Source: Bacteroidota bacterium (GTDB lineage Bacteria > Bacteroidota > Bacteroidia > Chitinophagales > Chitinophagaceae). Taken from it: 64,000 nucleotides of DNA. Position 1 is the first letter of the stretch; each line of letters opens with the position of its first letter. Location of the stretch: assembly GCA_020161535.1 (NCBI GenBank), contig JAIUNW010000010.1, positions 124,001 through 188,000 on the forward strand, given 5' to 3'. This document shows positions 33,000 through 41,704 of the stretch, piece after piece. A model generated the notes under the pieces. The model was not told the DNA's origin. It saw nothing but the letters and a program-made list of their open reading frames with translations, and made no database searches. Position numbers and translations under genes: made by a program.

Positions 33000-35408
33000 A
33001 TGCGTTTCTTTTTTGCCTGGCTGCTACTGGCGCCCGTTTTTCTATTGGCACAAGCGCTGCCCACCATTGAAGAAAAGACAAAAGGACTCACCCGACTCGA
33101 AGGCTATTTTCCGCTATACCGCGACGACCAGCAGGGCAAACTCTGGTTGGAGGTCAACAAGTTCGACCAGGAAATTTTATATGTAACCAGCCTACCCGCT
33201 GGCCTGGGCTCGAACGATATTGGCCTTGATCGCGGTATCATCGGCGGCGAATTTGTGGTAAAATTTCAACGAACCGGTCGCAAGATCCTCCTCTTCCAAC
33301 CCAACTACAATTACCGCGCAACCGGTAGCGCGGCCGAGAAACGCGCGGTAGAACAATCATTCGCCCCGTCGGTGTTATGGGGCTTTACCGCAGAAGCGGC
33401 TACGGGTGACCGTTACCTGGTTGATTTATCTGACTTTTTATTGCGCGATGCCATGAAAGCAGCCAATCGCATCCGCGGCATGAAGCAGGGAAATTTTGCG
33501 GTCGACAAATCACGCTCGGCACTTTATTTTCCCGCCACTAAAAATTTTCCATTCAACACCGAAATGGAAGCGAGCGTTACGCTGGTGAACAACGAAGGCG
33601 GCGTGGGCAATTATGTATCGTCTGTTTCGGCTTCGCCGGATGCCATCACACTGCGCATGCACCATGCTTTTGTACAATTGCCCGACGATAACTATAAGCC
33701 CCGGGTACTCGACCCCCGTGCCGGTTTTTTTGGCATATCTTATTTTGACTACAGTACGCCCGTATCGGCGCCCATCGAAAAATTCTTTATCAACCGCCAT
33801 CGCCTGCAGAAGAAAGACCCAACAGCCGCGATGAGTGAACCCGTGAAACCCATCATTTATTACCTCGACAATGGCACACCTGAACCCATTCGCTCAGCGC
33901 TCTTAGATGGGGCACGTTGGTGGAACCAGGCATTTACGGCGGCCGGTTACAAAGATGCTTTTCGGGTGGAGATACTGCCCGACAGTGCAGACCCGATGGA
34001 TATCCGTTATAACATGATCAACTGGGTGCATCGCAGTACCCGAGGCTGGAGTTTTGGGGGCGCTGTATCAGATCCGCGTACGGGTGAAGTCATCAAAGGC
34101 AATGTGACCCTCGGCTCGTTGCGCGTGCGACAGGATTATTTAATTGCACAGGGCTTGTTATCGCCTTTTGCCAAAGACCTGCCCGCCAATGATCCGATGC
34201 TGCAAATGGCGCTTGCGCGCTTGCGCCAGTTGGCAGCTCATGAAGTGGGTCATACCCTTGGTATTGCACACAATTATATTGCAAGTGCTTATGGCAATAG
34301 CAGTGTGATGGATTATCCGCAGCCGCAGGCAATGCTGGATGCCGATGGTAAAATCAGTTTGGCCAATGCCTATGATGATAAAATTGGCGACTGGGATAAA
34401 CTGACCATTAACTGGGGATACAACGACTTGCCGGCAGGCACCGATGAAGCAGCCTGGCTGGACAAAACTTTACAGGACGGCATCGGTAAGAATCTGCTGT
34501 ATATCACCGACCGGGATGCAAGGGCAGCAGGCGGCGCGCATCCGCAAGCGCATTTGTGGGACAATGGAAAAGATGCAGTGAACGAGTTGACTGCCATGGT
34601 GAAGATCCGAACACAAGCGCTACAACAATTCGGTGAGAACACGGTTCGCACAGGCACGCCGTTGGCATTTTTGGAAGATGCCCTGGTGCCGGTTTATTTT
34701 TATCATCGCTACCAGTTGGAGGCAGTTACCAAGATCATTGGCGGTGTAAATTATCGCTATGCGGTCAAAGGCGATCATCAGCCGGTACCCATCACCGTTA
34801 GTAAGGCCGAACAGTTGCGTGCACTCGATGCAGTGATTCAATGCATTGATCCTGCTTTTCTCAACCTGCCTGAAAAAATCATTGCGCTTATACCACCACG
34901 CCCAGGTACGTATGATTTTACGCGCGAATTGTTCAGCAAAAGAACCGGCCTGCCCTTCGATGCATTGAGCCCGGCCGAAGCGGCTGCTGATTTTCCCTTC
35001 TCTTTTCTTTTCCATCCTGAGCGACTCAGCCGGCTCGAAGAACAAGCGGCTACCGGCGGTTTGTCATCCGCCGACATGGCCAATAAATTAATCAACGCCA
35101 CTTTCAAAGCCAAACGCAAAACAGGCATGGAAGCCTTGCTGCAATTGCAAACAGAACAGGTATTGTTGACGTATTTATTGCATTGGTCGGTCGATGAAAA
35201 ATGTAATACCGCTGCTCGTGCCAGTGCGGTGCTAACCCTGAAACAATTAAAACAATGGGTGGAACAACAACAGAAAATCACGCATGACCCGCGACTGCTG
35301 GCACATTATGCATTGGTCATAGATCGGATGGCGTCGCCTGAAAAAGCAGTCACCACTGAACATGTTGATCTGCCACCCGGTGCGCCTATTGGTTGCGAGA
35401 TGGATTGA
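33000..35408 (+). CDS. Secreted zinc metalloprotease, DUF5117/DUF4953 type
   Basis: 802 residues. MRFFFAWLLLAPVFLLAQ is the signal peptide. The middle holds the metzincin zinc site HEVGHTLGIAH (first His at residue 414) inside a DUF4953-like region; the preceding 380 residues match the DUF5117/5118 layout (FPLYRDDQQGKLWLEV, IGLDRGIIGGEFVVKF). The family is common and often multicopy in Bacteroidota; substrates are undefined. The 3' end overlaps the convergent meaB by 23 bp. Confidence 0.88.
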   Translation: MRFFFAWLLLAPVFLLAQALPTIEEKTKGLTRLEGYFPLYRDDQQGKLWLEVNKFDQEILYVTSLPAGLGSNDIGLDRGIIGGEFVVKFQRTGRKILLFQPNYNYRATGSAAEKRAVEQSFAPSVLWGFTAEAATGDRYLVDLSDFLLRDAMKAANRIRGMKQGNFAVDKSRSALYFPATKNFPFNTEMEASVTLVNNEGGVGNYVSSVSASPDAITLRMHHAFVQLPDDNYKPRVLDPRAGFFGISYFDYSTPVSAPIEKFFINRHRLQKKDPTAAMSEPVKPIIYYLDNGTPEPIRSALLDGARWWNQAFTAAGYKDAFRVEILPDSADPMDIRYNMINWVHRSTRGWSFGGAVSDPRTGEVIKGNVTLGSLRVRQDYLIAQGLLSPFAKDLPANDPMLQMALARLRQLAAHEVGHTLGIAHNYIASAYGNSSVMDYPQPQAMLDADGKISLANAYDDKIGDWDKLTINWGYNDLPAGTDEAAWLDKTLQDGIGKNLLYITDRDARAAGGAHPQAHLWDNGKDAVNELTAMVKIRTQALQQFGENTVRTGTPLAFLEDALVPVYFYHRYQLEAVTKIIGGVNYRYAVKGDHQPVPITVSKAEQLRALDAVIQCIDPAFLNLPEKIIALIPPRPGTYDFTRELFSKRTGLPFDALSPAEAAADFPFSFLFHPERLSRLEEQAATGGLSSADMANKLINATFKAKRKTGMEALLQLQTEQVLLTYLLHWSVDEKCNTAARASAVLTLKQLKQWVEQQQKITHDPRLLAHYALVIDRMASPEKAVTTEHVDLPPGAPIGCEMD

Positions 35409-36294
35409 GGTATTGCTGTACCAATTTTTGCAGATCGACATCTCCCTGCAGTTGTAAGGCACGAATGGCTTCGGTGAGCGATAGCAGGTTGATGTCTTGC
35501 ATGCGTTGGCGGGCAATCATCGCATAAGCCCTTTCGGCCAGGATGCGCGGGTCTTTGGGCAGTGGCTGTTGCAATTGTTTTTGCATCGATGCTACAAGTG
35601 CTGGTATGCCGGTGTTTTGCAGGGCAGATACATTGAAAACCGGGGCGGTCGCTTTTAACGGATCGGGGTGCAGGTGGATGGATTTTTCCAACGCAGTTTT
35701 GAAAGCGATCGATCCAGGCCGGTCTGATTTGTTCACCACAAAAATATCGGCGATCTCCATGATGCCCGATTTGAGTGCCTGTATATCATCGCCCGATTCG
35801 GGCACCAGCACCAACAGGCAAAGATCGGCCAGTGCCACGATGGCCATTTCATTTTGACCTACGCCCACAGTCTCAATCAGAATATAATCAAAGGGCGCCA
35901 TTTTCAGGAGTTCGGTGATGTCGGGAATTTGCGGATGTAATCCGCCGACACTACCCCGCGAGGCCAATGAACGAATATATACATCGGGGTGTTGGTACCA
36001 GTTGCTCATGCGGATGCGATCGCCCAGTAACGAGCCGCGGTGAAATGGCGAAGAGGGATCAATGCAAAGCACGGCCACCCGCGCGCCCTGATCCAGCAGG
36101 GCGCCAATCAGCCGATCGGTGAGCGTGCTTTTGCCCGCGCCCGGAGGACCGGTAATGCCAATCACCGGCACCCGCTTTGCGTGGATGTCCATGGCATTGC
36201 TGGCCTGGTTGTTTTCCAACAGGCTGATGCCACGCGCAATGGCTTTTCGGTTGCCGGCTGTAACAGCGGCCAGGTCGATGGGCAACATGATCAT
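35386..36294 (-). CDS. meaB: MeaB/ArgK-family P-loop GTPase (methylmalonyl-CoA mutase chaperone)
   Basis: 302 residues. The Walker A motif is GITGPPGAGKST, followed by CIDPSSPFHRGSLLGDRIRM and ETVGVGQNE, both diagnostic for MeaB, and the guanine motif NKSD. MeaB loads and protects adenosylcobalamin on methylmalonyl-CoA mutase. The mutase genes are not in the window. ATG 36294 or 36288 could start it. It diverges from the glycosyltransferase at 36346 and overlaps the protease end. Confidence 0.93.
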   Translation of the reverse strand: MIMLPIDLAAVTAGNRKAIARGISLLENNQASNAMDIHAKRVPVIGITGPPGAGKSTLTDRLIGALLDQGARVAVLCIDPSSPFHRGSLLGDRIRMSNWYQHPDVYIRSLASRGSVGGLHPQIPDITELLKMAPFDYILIETVGVGQNEMAIVALADLCLLVLVPESGDDIQALKSGIMEIADIFVVNKSDRPGSIAFKTALEKSIHLHPDPLKATAPVFNVSALQNTGIPALVASMQKQLQQPLPKDPRILAERAYAMIARQRMQDINLLSLTEAIRALQLQGDVDLQKLVQQYLNPSRNQ

Positions 36295-36332
36295 TCAAGT
36301 AAGCAAATAAACACCGTTTAACCTAAATACTC

Positions 36333-36340
36333 TTTATTTG
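36333..36340 (+). promoter_or_regulatory. Possible -7 box before the 36346 gene
   Basis: TTTATTTG matches TAnnTTTG at all but one position and ends 5 bp before ATG 36346, as in other short-leader promoters here. It would drive the 36346-39446 run. Confidence 0.35.
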
Positions 36341-36345
36341 CAGGG

Positions 36346-37245
36346 ATGGATCGCGTAAAACTTTCGGGATATTCTTATGTGCGAAATGGCCTGCGCCTGG
36401 GCTATCCTTTTTTGGAGTCGATTCGGTCGGTGCTGCCCATTTGTGATGAATTCATCATGGTGGTGGGCGATTCAACCGATGGCACGCGCGAAGCAGTGGC
36501 GGCTTTGGGCGAAAAGGTTCGCATCATTGATACGATATGGGACGATGCGCTTCGGCAAAACGGAAAGATCTTTGCCCTGCAATCGAATATTGGCCTGGAT
36601 GCCTGTCAATACGATTGGGTGTTACCGATCCAGGCCGATGAAGTGATCCACGAAAGCGGGCTACCGAAAATCCAGGCGGCGATTGAACAATATGATGCCG
36701 ATAAAAAAGTAGAAGGATTTATACTTCCTTTTTTGCATTTCTGGGGCGATTACCAGCACATACGCAATTCGCGGCGGGTGCACCGTTTTGAAACACGCAT
36801 AGTGCGTCGCTCTGAGCACATTAAACCGTTTAAAGACTCGCAGGGCTTTCGGTATTTTCCGACTGCGGCTGCCTATGCTGCGGGTAGGCCTAACCGTAAG
36901 TTGCGCGTGAAATTGATTGATACCCCGATTTATCATTATGTAGCAGTGAAGTCGGAGGCGGAGATGAAAGGCAAGATGTCGGCCTTTCTGCAACGCTATG
37001 AATCAACAGATATGGAGAACTTGGCCGCGGCCTCGGCAGATTTTAAATTTCAACAGGTGGATCGTGTAGTGCCGTTTACTGATTCACACCCGGCCGTGAT
37101 GGCAGCGCGCATTGCAGATTATACGTATACATTTGAATACGATCCGTCGAAAGCGACCTGGAAAGGGAAGGACCGGTTTATTCAACCGATAGAAGATTTT
37201 TTAGGTGTCCGTTTCGGCGAGTTTAAAAATTATAAGCTGATTTGA
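36346..37245 (+). CDS. Glycosyltransferase family 2-like protein
   Basis: 299 residues. The start YSYVRNGLRLGYPFLESIRSVLP and MVVGDSTDGTREAV resemble the nucleotide-sugar half of GT2 enzymes, and VLPIQADEVIHE stands where the DxD metal motif would be. The remainder (WGDYQHIRNSRRVHRFETRI, YFPTAAAYAAG) is characteristic of a Bacteroidota subgroup without known substrate. It is cytoplasmic, with no membrane helix. The Lon-domain gene follows after 1 bp, so they are cotranscribed. Confidence 0.75.
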   Translation: MDRVKLSGYSYVRNGLRLGYPFLESIRSVLPICDEFIMVVGDSTDGTREAVAALGEKVRIIDTIWDDALRQNGKIFALQSNIGLDACQYDWVLPIQADEVIHESGLPKIQAAIEQYDADKKVEGFILPFLHFWGDYQHIRNSRRVHRFETRIVRRSEHIKPFKDSQGFRYFPTAAAYAAGRPNRKLRVKLIDTPIYHYVAVKSEAEMKGKMSAFLQRYESTDMENLAAASADFKFQQVDRVVPFTDSHPAVMAARIADYTYTFEYDPSKATWKGKDRFIQPIEDFLGVRFGEFKNYKLI

Positions 37246-37246
37246 C

Positions 37247-37891
37247 ATGACGAATTTTATTCCCATTTTTCCGCTGGGTATTGTGGTGTATCCCGGCGAA
37301 GACCTTAACCTGCATATTTTCGAACCGCGGTATAAACAATTGATTAAAGAATGTGCGGCGGCCAAAAAACCATTCGGCATTCCGACGGTGATCAACCAGC
37401 GATTGGGTGAGTTGGGTACCCTGGTAAGCGTGGTTGAAATCACCAAAGAATATGAAAATGGCGAGATGGATATCAAAACCAAGGGCGGTGATATTTTTCG
37501 CATACTCGAAACCGTTAAGGAGATTCCAGATAAATTGTACAGCGGCGCTATAGTGACCTATCCCGAAAATGCCCGCGGAATGGGCATTCGCGAATTGATG
37601 AACTGGGTCGTGAATAATATCCGCGAAATGCACAAGATGCTGGATGTGCACAAAGATTTCAAGCTGGCTGATGACCAGTTGTTGAGTTATGATGTAGCCC
37701 ATCATGCAGGTATGACCATCGAAGAAGAATATGAGTTGTTGGGTTTGCTGCGCGAAGACCAGCGACAGGAATACCTGAAACGGCACCTTACCAAAATGTT
37801 GCCGGTATTAAAAACGGTGGAAGAACTGAAACAGAAAGTGAAACTGAACGGCCATTTTAAAAACCTATCTTCACTGGACCTGGATATCTGA
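37247..37891 (+). CDS. LON peptidase substrate-binding-domain protein
   Basis: 214 residues, only the N-terminal (LAN) domain of Lon: IPIFPLGIVVYPGEDLNLHIFEPRYKQLI is the signature, with no AAA or protease domain. Stand-alone versions may bind unfolded or hydrophobic protein segments. The gene lies 1 bp after the glycosyltransferase and 2 bp before coaX. Confidence 0.87.
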   Translation: MTNFIPIFPLGIVVYPGEDLNLHIFEPRYKQLIKECAAAKKPFGIPTVINQRLGELGTLVSVVEITKEYENGEMDIKTKGGDIFRILETVKEIPDKLYSGAIVTYPENARGMGIRELMNWVVNNIREMHKMLDVHKDFKLADDQLLSYDVAHHAGMTIEEEYELLGLLREDQRQEYLKRHLTKMLPVLKTVEELKQKVKLNGHFKNLSSLDLDI

Positions 37892-37893
37892 TT

Positions 37894-38625
37894 ATGAATA
37901 GCACACTCTGTTTAGACTTTGGCAATACGCGACAGAAATACGCTTTTTTTAGTGGTGGCGAGCTGACGGAGCATGGTGTATTGGACGATGAATTGGATGA
38001 ATTGCGGCAAGTGACTGAACGGTTGAAGCCGCACCATAGCATACTTTCATCGGTGGTAAATCATTCGCCAGCGGTAGAAGCATTTTTATCGGCGCATACC
38101 CGCTATCATTTGTTGAACAATAAATCAAAACTGCCCTTTAGTACGCCGGTGGGCAAGCCGTCGACCATTGGTGCCGATCGATTGGCTATTTGTGCGGCAG
38201 CAGTGAATCTTTTTCCCGGTAAAAACAACCTCGCTATTGCCTTGGGCACCTGCATCACTTACAATTTTATCAATTACCGGCACGAGTTTTTGGGCGGTGG
38301 TATTTCACCGGGCATGGACATGCGTTTCAAGAGCCTGCGTGATTATACGGCCAAGCTGCCGCTGGTTGACGAAGACTGGAATTTTCCGTTGGTAGGCTAC
38401 GATACCGAAACCAATATTACCAGTGGTGTGATTCTCGGCATGGCCAAAGAGATTGATGGATTTATTGATGCCTATGCCGAACGCTATAGCAACTTTAACG
38501 TGCTCTTAACCGGGGGCAATTCGGCCTATTTTGTGCCCCATTTGAAAAACAGGATATTTGCAGACCCAGACCTGATATTCAAGGGACTCTATGCGATCAG
38601 CTTACACAATCAAACCGCTTCATAA
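37894..38625 (+). CDS. coaX: Type III pantothenate kinase
   Basis: 243 residues, the usual size. LCLDFGNTRQKYAFF is the ATP-binding ASKHA motif, GADRLAICAAAVNLFPG and ALGTCITYNFI follow, with GGGISPGMDMR in the pantothenate site. It phosphorylates pantothenate in CoA synthesis; type III enzymes usually need a monovalent cation and resist CoA feedback. It lies in a run ending with lptC 23 bp downstream. Confidence 0.94.
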   Translation: MNSTLCLDFGNTRQKYAFFSGGELTEHGVLDDELDELRQVTERLKPHHSILSSVVNHSPAVEAFLSAHTRYHLLNNKSKLPFSTPVGKPSTIGADRLAICAAAVNLFPGKNNLAIALGTCITYNFINYRHEFLGGGISPGMDMRFKSLRDYTAKLPLVDEDWNFPLVGYDTETNITSGVILGMAKEIDGFIDAYAERYSNFNVLLTGGNSAYFVPHLKNRIFADPDLIFKGLYAISLHNQTAS

Positions 38626-38648
38626 CCCTGCTCGCTTCTTTCAATAGC

Positions 38649-39446
38649 ATGACTAACTGGTACCGTTATACGCTTTTCGCTGCTATGCTGTTCTGCGGCT
38701 GTGAAAACAGCATGGAAGATATTAAGAAACTGACCGAAAAGCGCGATGCGGTAGAAGAGGCGCTAAAGGTGGAGAGTTACCTGAGCCAGGGCGGACAAAT
38801 GAAAGCGAAATTGACGGCGCCGGTCATGAATCGCCATGTAACCGATAGTCCATATATCGAATTTCCCCAATCATTGCATGTTGATTTTTTTGACGATAGT
38901 ACAAAAGTGGAGAACCAGTTGTTCGCGCGTTATGGTCGCTATCGCGAAAACGAGGGCAAGGTATTGCTGCGCGATAGTGTGGTAGTGTTTAATATCCGTC
39001 GCGATACCATGCGCACCAATGAATTGTGGTGGGACCAGAACAAGGGTATTTTTTATACAGACAAACCTGTCGACATTCACCAGCCCGATAAGATTGTGCA
39101 TTCGGAAGGCGGACTCGAAGCCGACCAGTCGTTCAATTGGTATGTGCTAAAACAAAATGTAGGATCGATGACGGTACCGAAAGGCGGCTTCAAGGTGGCG
39201 CCCCCTGATTCTACCAAGCGCGACTCGCTGCGCATCGCCCGCGATTCAGCAGCCCGCCGCGGCGGCGAGCCGGTGCCGGTGGCACCCACACCTGCCAGCG
39301 CCATACCGGGCGTTGTGCCTTCGGGCAAGCCGGCAATTAACAAGGGCGATAGCCTGCGCCGCCGGGGCTTCTTACAGCCAACCTTGATTCCCATCCGACC
39401 AAAACCGGATCACCCGACGGGTAAAATTAGCGGGGCAGTAATTTGA
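38649..39446 (+). CDS. lptC: LPS-export protein LptC, lipoprotein form with proline-rich tail
   Basis: 265 residues. The N-terminus YTLFAAMLFCGC ends in a lipobox Cys instead of the usual membrane helix, as in Bacteroidota LptC. The body (ESYLSQGGQMKAKLTAPVM, SLHVDFFDDSTKVENQLFA, SEGGLEADQSFNWYVL) fits the LptC beta-jellyroll that passes LPS from LptB2FG to LptA. A tail of about 65 residues, rich in Pro, Arg and Ser, is an addition. LptB lies far away at 60807. The 3' end overlaps the convergent hydrolase by 20 bp. Confidence 0.85.
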   Translation: MTNWYRYTLFAAMLFCGCENSMEDIKKLTEKRDAVEEALKVESYLSQGGQMKAKLTAPVMNRHVTDSPYIEFPQSLHVDFFDDSTKVENQLFARYGRYRENEGKVLLRDSVVVFNIRRDTMRTNELWWDQNKGIFYTDKPVDIHQPDKIVHSEGGLEADQSFNWYVLKQNVGSMTVPKGGFKVAPPDSTKRDSLRIARDSAARRGGEPVPVAPTPASAIPGVVPSGKPAINKGDSLRRRGFLQPTLIPIRPKPDHPTGKISGAVI

Positions 39447-40935
39447 TGCGGTATTCCTGGATAAGCGCCGGGTTTTCGGGCGTCAGTGTAAAGAAAACCC
39501 ATATATCGGCTTTATCCCCGTGCAGGGTAAAACTGCCGCGGAGGTTGTTTTCCGGTTCAACACCCGACACCGATTGAATTTTTCCCGCCGCGGCGAAAAT
39601 GCTGGTCGCTTCTTTGCGCAGGCTATCGGGAAAATAGTCGAGGAAGAAATTGACGGCAAATATGCCACTGGCTTCGGCGTTTTTCCAGTTGGGCAGTAGC
39701 GCTGTCAGTTGTTGTTTCCGTTGTTCAAGAATCGGCGTTACCGGCAAGGCGGTTGCTTTGAGCCCGCTTTCGCGGATCAGTTGATCGAGTGCTATCGTAT
39801 TGATCGCGCTTGCCGGTGCATAGGTAAGGTTGGCGAAAGAAATGATGCCGATACCATAGGCGGGCAGGAAACGCCAGTTGGAACCAAAGCCCGGTAACCC
39901 GCCGCTGTGGCCGATCGTCACCCGCTGCTCGCAATCCTTCTCCCAACGAAGCCCATAAGCATAAGCACTCACCGCGGGGCAGGGGCGATCCCCGTATTTG
40001 AAACCCGTATTCAGCGCATTGAAGTTCCAGGGAAAATGCATTTCGCGCAGGGAGCTGCGTTTGATCGGGCCCTTGTCGTCGCCTGCCCGCGATGGATAGG
40101 TCGCTTCATGAAAAGCGACATATTTCGCGAAGTCGTCCATGCTGGTGATGAGGCCGCCCATGGCGCCATAAGCCCCATCGTGCAGCATCGGTTGTTTCAC
40201 CCAGCCACCATTCAGCCAGCGATAACCCTGCGCCAATCGATCGGCCGGCACTTCGTTGTACTCCCAATAAGTATGGGTCATGCCGAGCGGTTTGAATATT
40301 TCGCGGGTGATATAGGTTTGGTAAGGCTCGCCGGTAACCCGGCGGATGATATAGCCCAGCATGGCGAAGCCGAGGTTGGAGTATTCGTAACCCGTACCAG
40401 GGTTGGTTGAAAACGAGATGCCGCGACGGATGAGTGCAATGAGCGAGTCGTCGGGCACCGCCAGTTGCCGGTCGCCCCAGGGATTGTCTTCCGGAAAACC
40501 AGCCGCATGGCTTAACAATTGTCGGATGGTAACCGGCGCCGCATCGGCTTGCAGCAGCGGTTGGCGGCCCATTTCAGGAATATACAGGCTGACCGGATCG
40601 TCGAGTTTGAGTTTGCCTGCATCGCGCAGTTTCAGGATTGCCATGGCGGTGAAACTCTTCGACATAGAGGCGATCCGGAAATCGGAAGAAGGCAGGGCCG
40701 GCAGCTTTTTTTCCAGGTCGGCATAGCCCATTTTGCCCGTATGTATGAGCTGCCCATCGAGCACGATGCCCCATACCATACCCGGAAAATGCCGCTCGCT
40801 GGCATAGTCGGACATTAATTTATCCAGCGCCGGCAGGGCCTTACTGACTGCCGCCGCACGGGGCGATTGGGCTTGTAGCGCGTTGACTGTCAATACTAAA
40901 AAACCGAGAGCAAACAGTTTTAGGCGGGTATTCAT
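39427..40935 (-). CDS. Secreted serine hydrolase of the beta-lactamase/class C (Pfam Beta-lactamase) family
   Basis: 502 residues. MNTRLKLFALGFLVLTVNALQAQ is a signal peptide. The class C / D-peptidase motifs are SxxK (Ser90-M-S-Lys93), Y-x-N in EYSNLGFAMLG and HSG in GHSGGLPGFG. Such enzymes include peptidases, esterases and beta-lactamases; this one is longer than AmpC and has an extra C-terminal domain, so an esterase or peptidase is likelier than resistance. It ends inside lptC on the other strand. Confidence 0.88.
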   Translation of the reverse strand: MNTRLKLFALGFLVLTVNALQAQSPRAAAVSKALPALDKLMSDYASERHFPGMVWGIVLDGQLIHTGKMGYADLEKKLPALPSSDFRIASMSKSFTAMAILKLRDAGKLKLDDPVSLYIPEMGRQPLLQADAAPVTIRQLLSHAAGFPEDNPWGDRQLAVPDDSLIALIRRGISFSTNPGTGYEYSNLGFAMLGYIIRRVTGEPYQTYITREIFKPLGMTHTYWEYNEVPADRLAQGYRWLNGGWVKQPMLHDGAYGAMGGLITSMDDFAKYVAFHEATYPSRAGDDKGPIKRSSLREMHFPWNFNALNTGFKYGDRPCPAVSAYAYGLRWEKDCEQRVTIGHSGGLPGFGSNWRFLPAYGIGIISFANLTYAPASAINTIALDQLIRESGLKATALPVTPILEQRKQQLTALLPNWKNAEASGIFAVNFFLDYFPDSLRKEATSIFAAAGKIQSVSGVEPENNLRGSFTLHGDKADIWVFFTLTPENPALIQEYRIKLLPR

Positions 40936-40993
40936 CCCCTTAAGGTAAACGATTGTGGCAGGATTAGGCCCGCGGAATTTGGTAAAAAATTGG

Positions 40994-41031
40994 TTAAACG
41001 GTTGTTTTAATTAAACGTTTGTTTAATTTTG
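40994..41031 (+). promoter_or_regulatory. Two tandem TetR-type operators overlapping the efflux-operon promoter
   Basis: Site 2 (41011-41026) is a perfect inverted repeat, TTAAAC-GTTT-GTTTAA; site 1 (40994-41010) is an imperfect copy next to it, TTAAACGGTTGTTTTAA. The promoter is TTG at 41002-41004, a 19-bp spacer and TAATTTTG at 41024-41031. Site 1 covers the -33 element, and site 2 fills the spacer and touches the -7 box. Repressor binding would block RNA polymerase, so the TetR gene probably represses itself and the pump. Confidence 0.75.
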
Positions 41032-41047
41032 GGTCATATTCTTGCGT

Positions 41048-41674
41048 ATGCGCGTCAAACCAGATAAAAAAGAATCGATCCTCGATGCGGCCGAACAGCT
41101 CTTCGCCATGAAGGGGTATGAAGGATCGTCGGTGAGAGATATCTGCCAACTGGCCAGTGTAAACCTCGCCATGGTGAATTATTATTTCGGCAACAAAGAA
41201 GGCTTGTTTGAACGATTGATTGAACGGAAGGCTTCTTTTCTGCGCGAGAAACTGCAAAAATTATTGGACGACCCCAGCCTGTCGTATATCGAAAAAGTGG
41301 AAGCATTTGCCGATGGATACACCGACCGATTGTTTGAGCGCCGCGGACTAACGCTCACCATTATGCGCGAAATGAGCATGCAGCAACGCTGTCATTTTCA
41401 TGAAGCCATGGGCGAAATTTTCCTGGGCAATTTCAATATCATGCGACAAATTTTACAAAGAGGAATAGAAGCCGGCGCGTTTCGGCAGGTGGATGTAGAA
41501 CTCACCATCGCCACCCTGATGGGCACCATCCACCAGGTATTGATAAATGAAAACATGGTGCGAAAGTTTGCTGCTGTTCAAGATGATACGGATCCTTACG
41601 ACGATCAAAACTTTCGCGATCGCGTAAAGAATTATATCAAGCAGCTATTGCGTAGCTATCTCGTAAAAGTATAA
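41048..41674 (+). CDS. TetR/AcrR-family repressor of the efflux operon
   Basis: 208 residues. The N-terminal helix-turn-helix (KESILDAAEQLFAMKGYEGSSVRDICQ, then VNYYFGNKEGLFERLI) is canonical, with a helical ligand domain behind it. It is the first gene of tetR-emrA-emrB-tolC and sits under tandem inverted repeats. The ligand is probably a substrate of the pump. A TTG at 41042 is in frame, but ATG 41048 is better. Confidence 0.92.
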   Translation: MRVKPDKKESILDAAEQLFAMKGYEGSSVRDICQLASVNLAMVNYYFGNKEGLFERLIERKASFLREKLQKLLDDPSLSYIEKVEAFADGYTDRLFERRGLTLTIMREMSMQQRCHFHEAMGEIFLGNFNIMRQILQRGIEAGAFRQVDVELTIATLMGTIHQVLINENMVRKFAAVQDDTDPYDDQNFRDRVKNYIKQLLRSYLVKV

Positions 41675-41704
41675 CCAATCTACAAATACATATAAAAGCC
41701 AACA

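Noticed and set aside
39427..40935. True class C beta-lactamase
   Set aside because: SxxK, YxN and HSG are present, but the protein is much longer than AmpC with an extra domain, and no ampR-like regulator is next to it.
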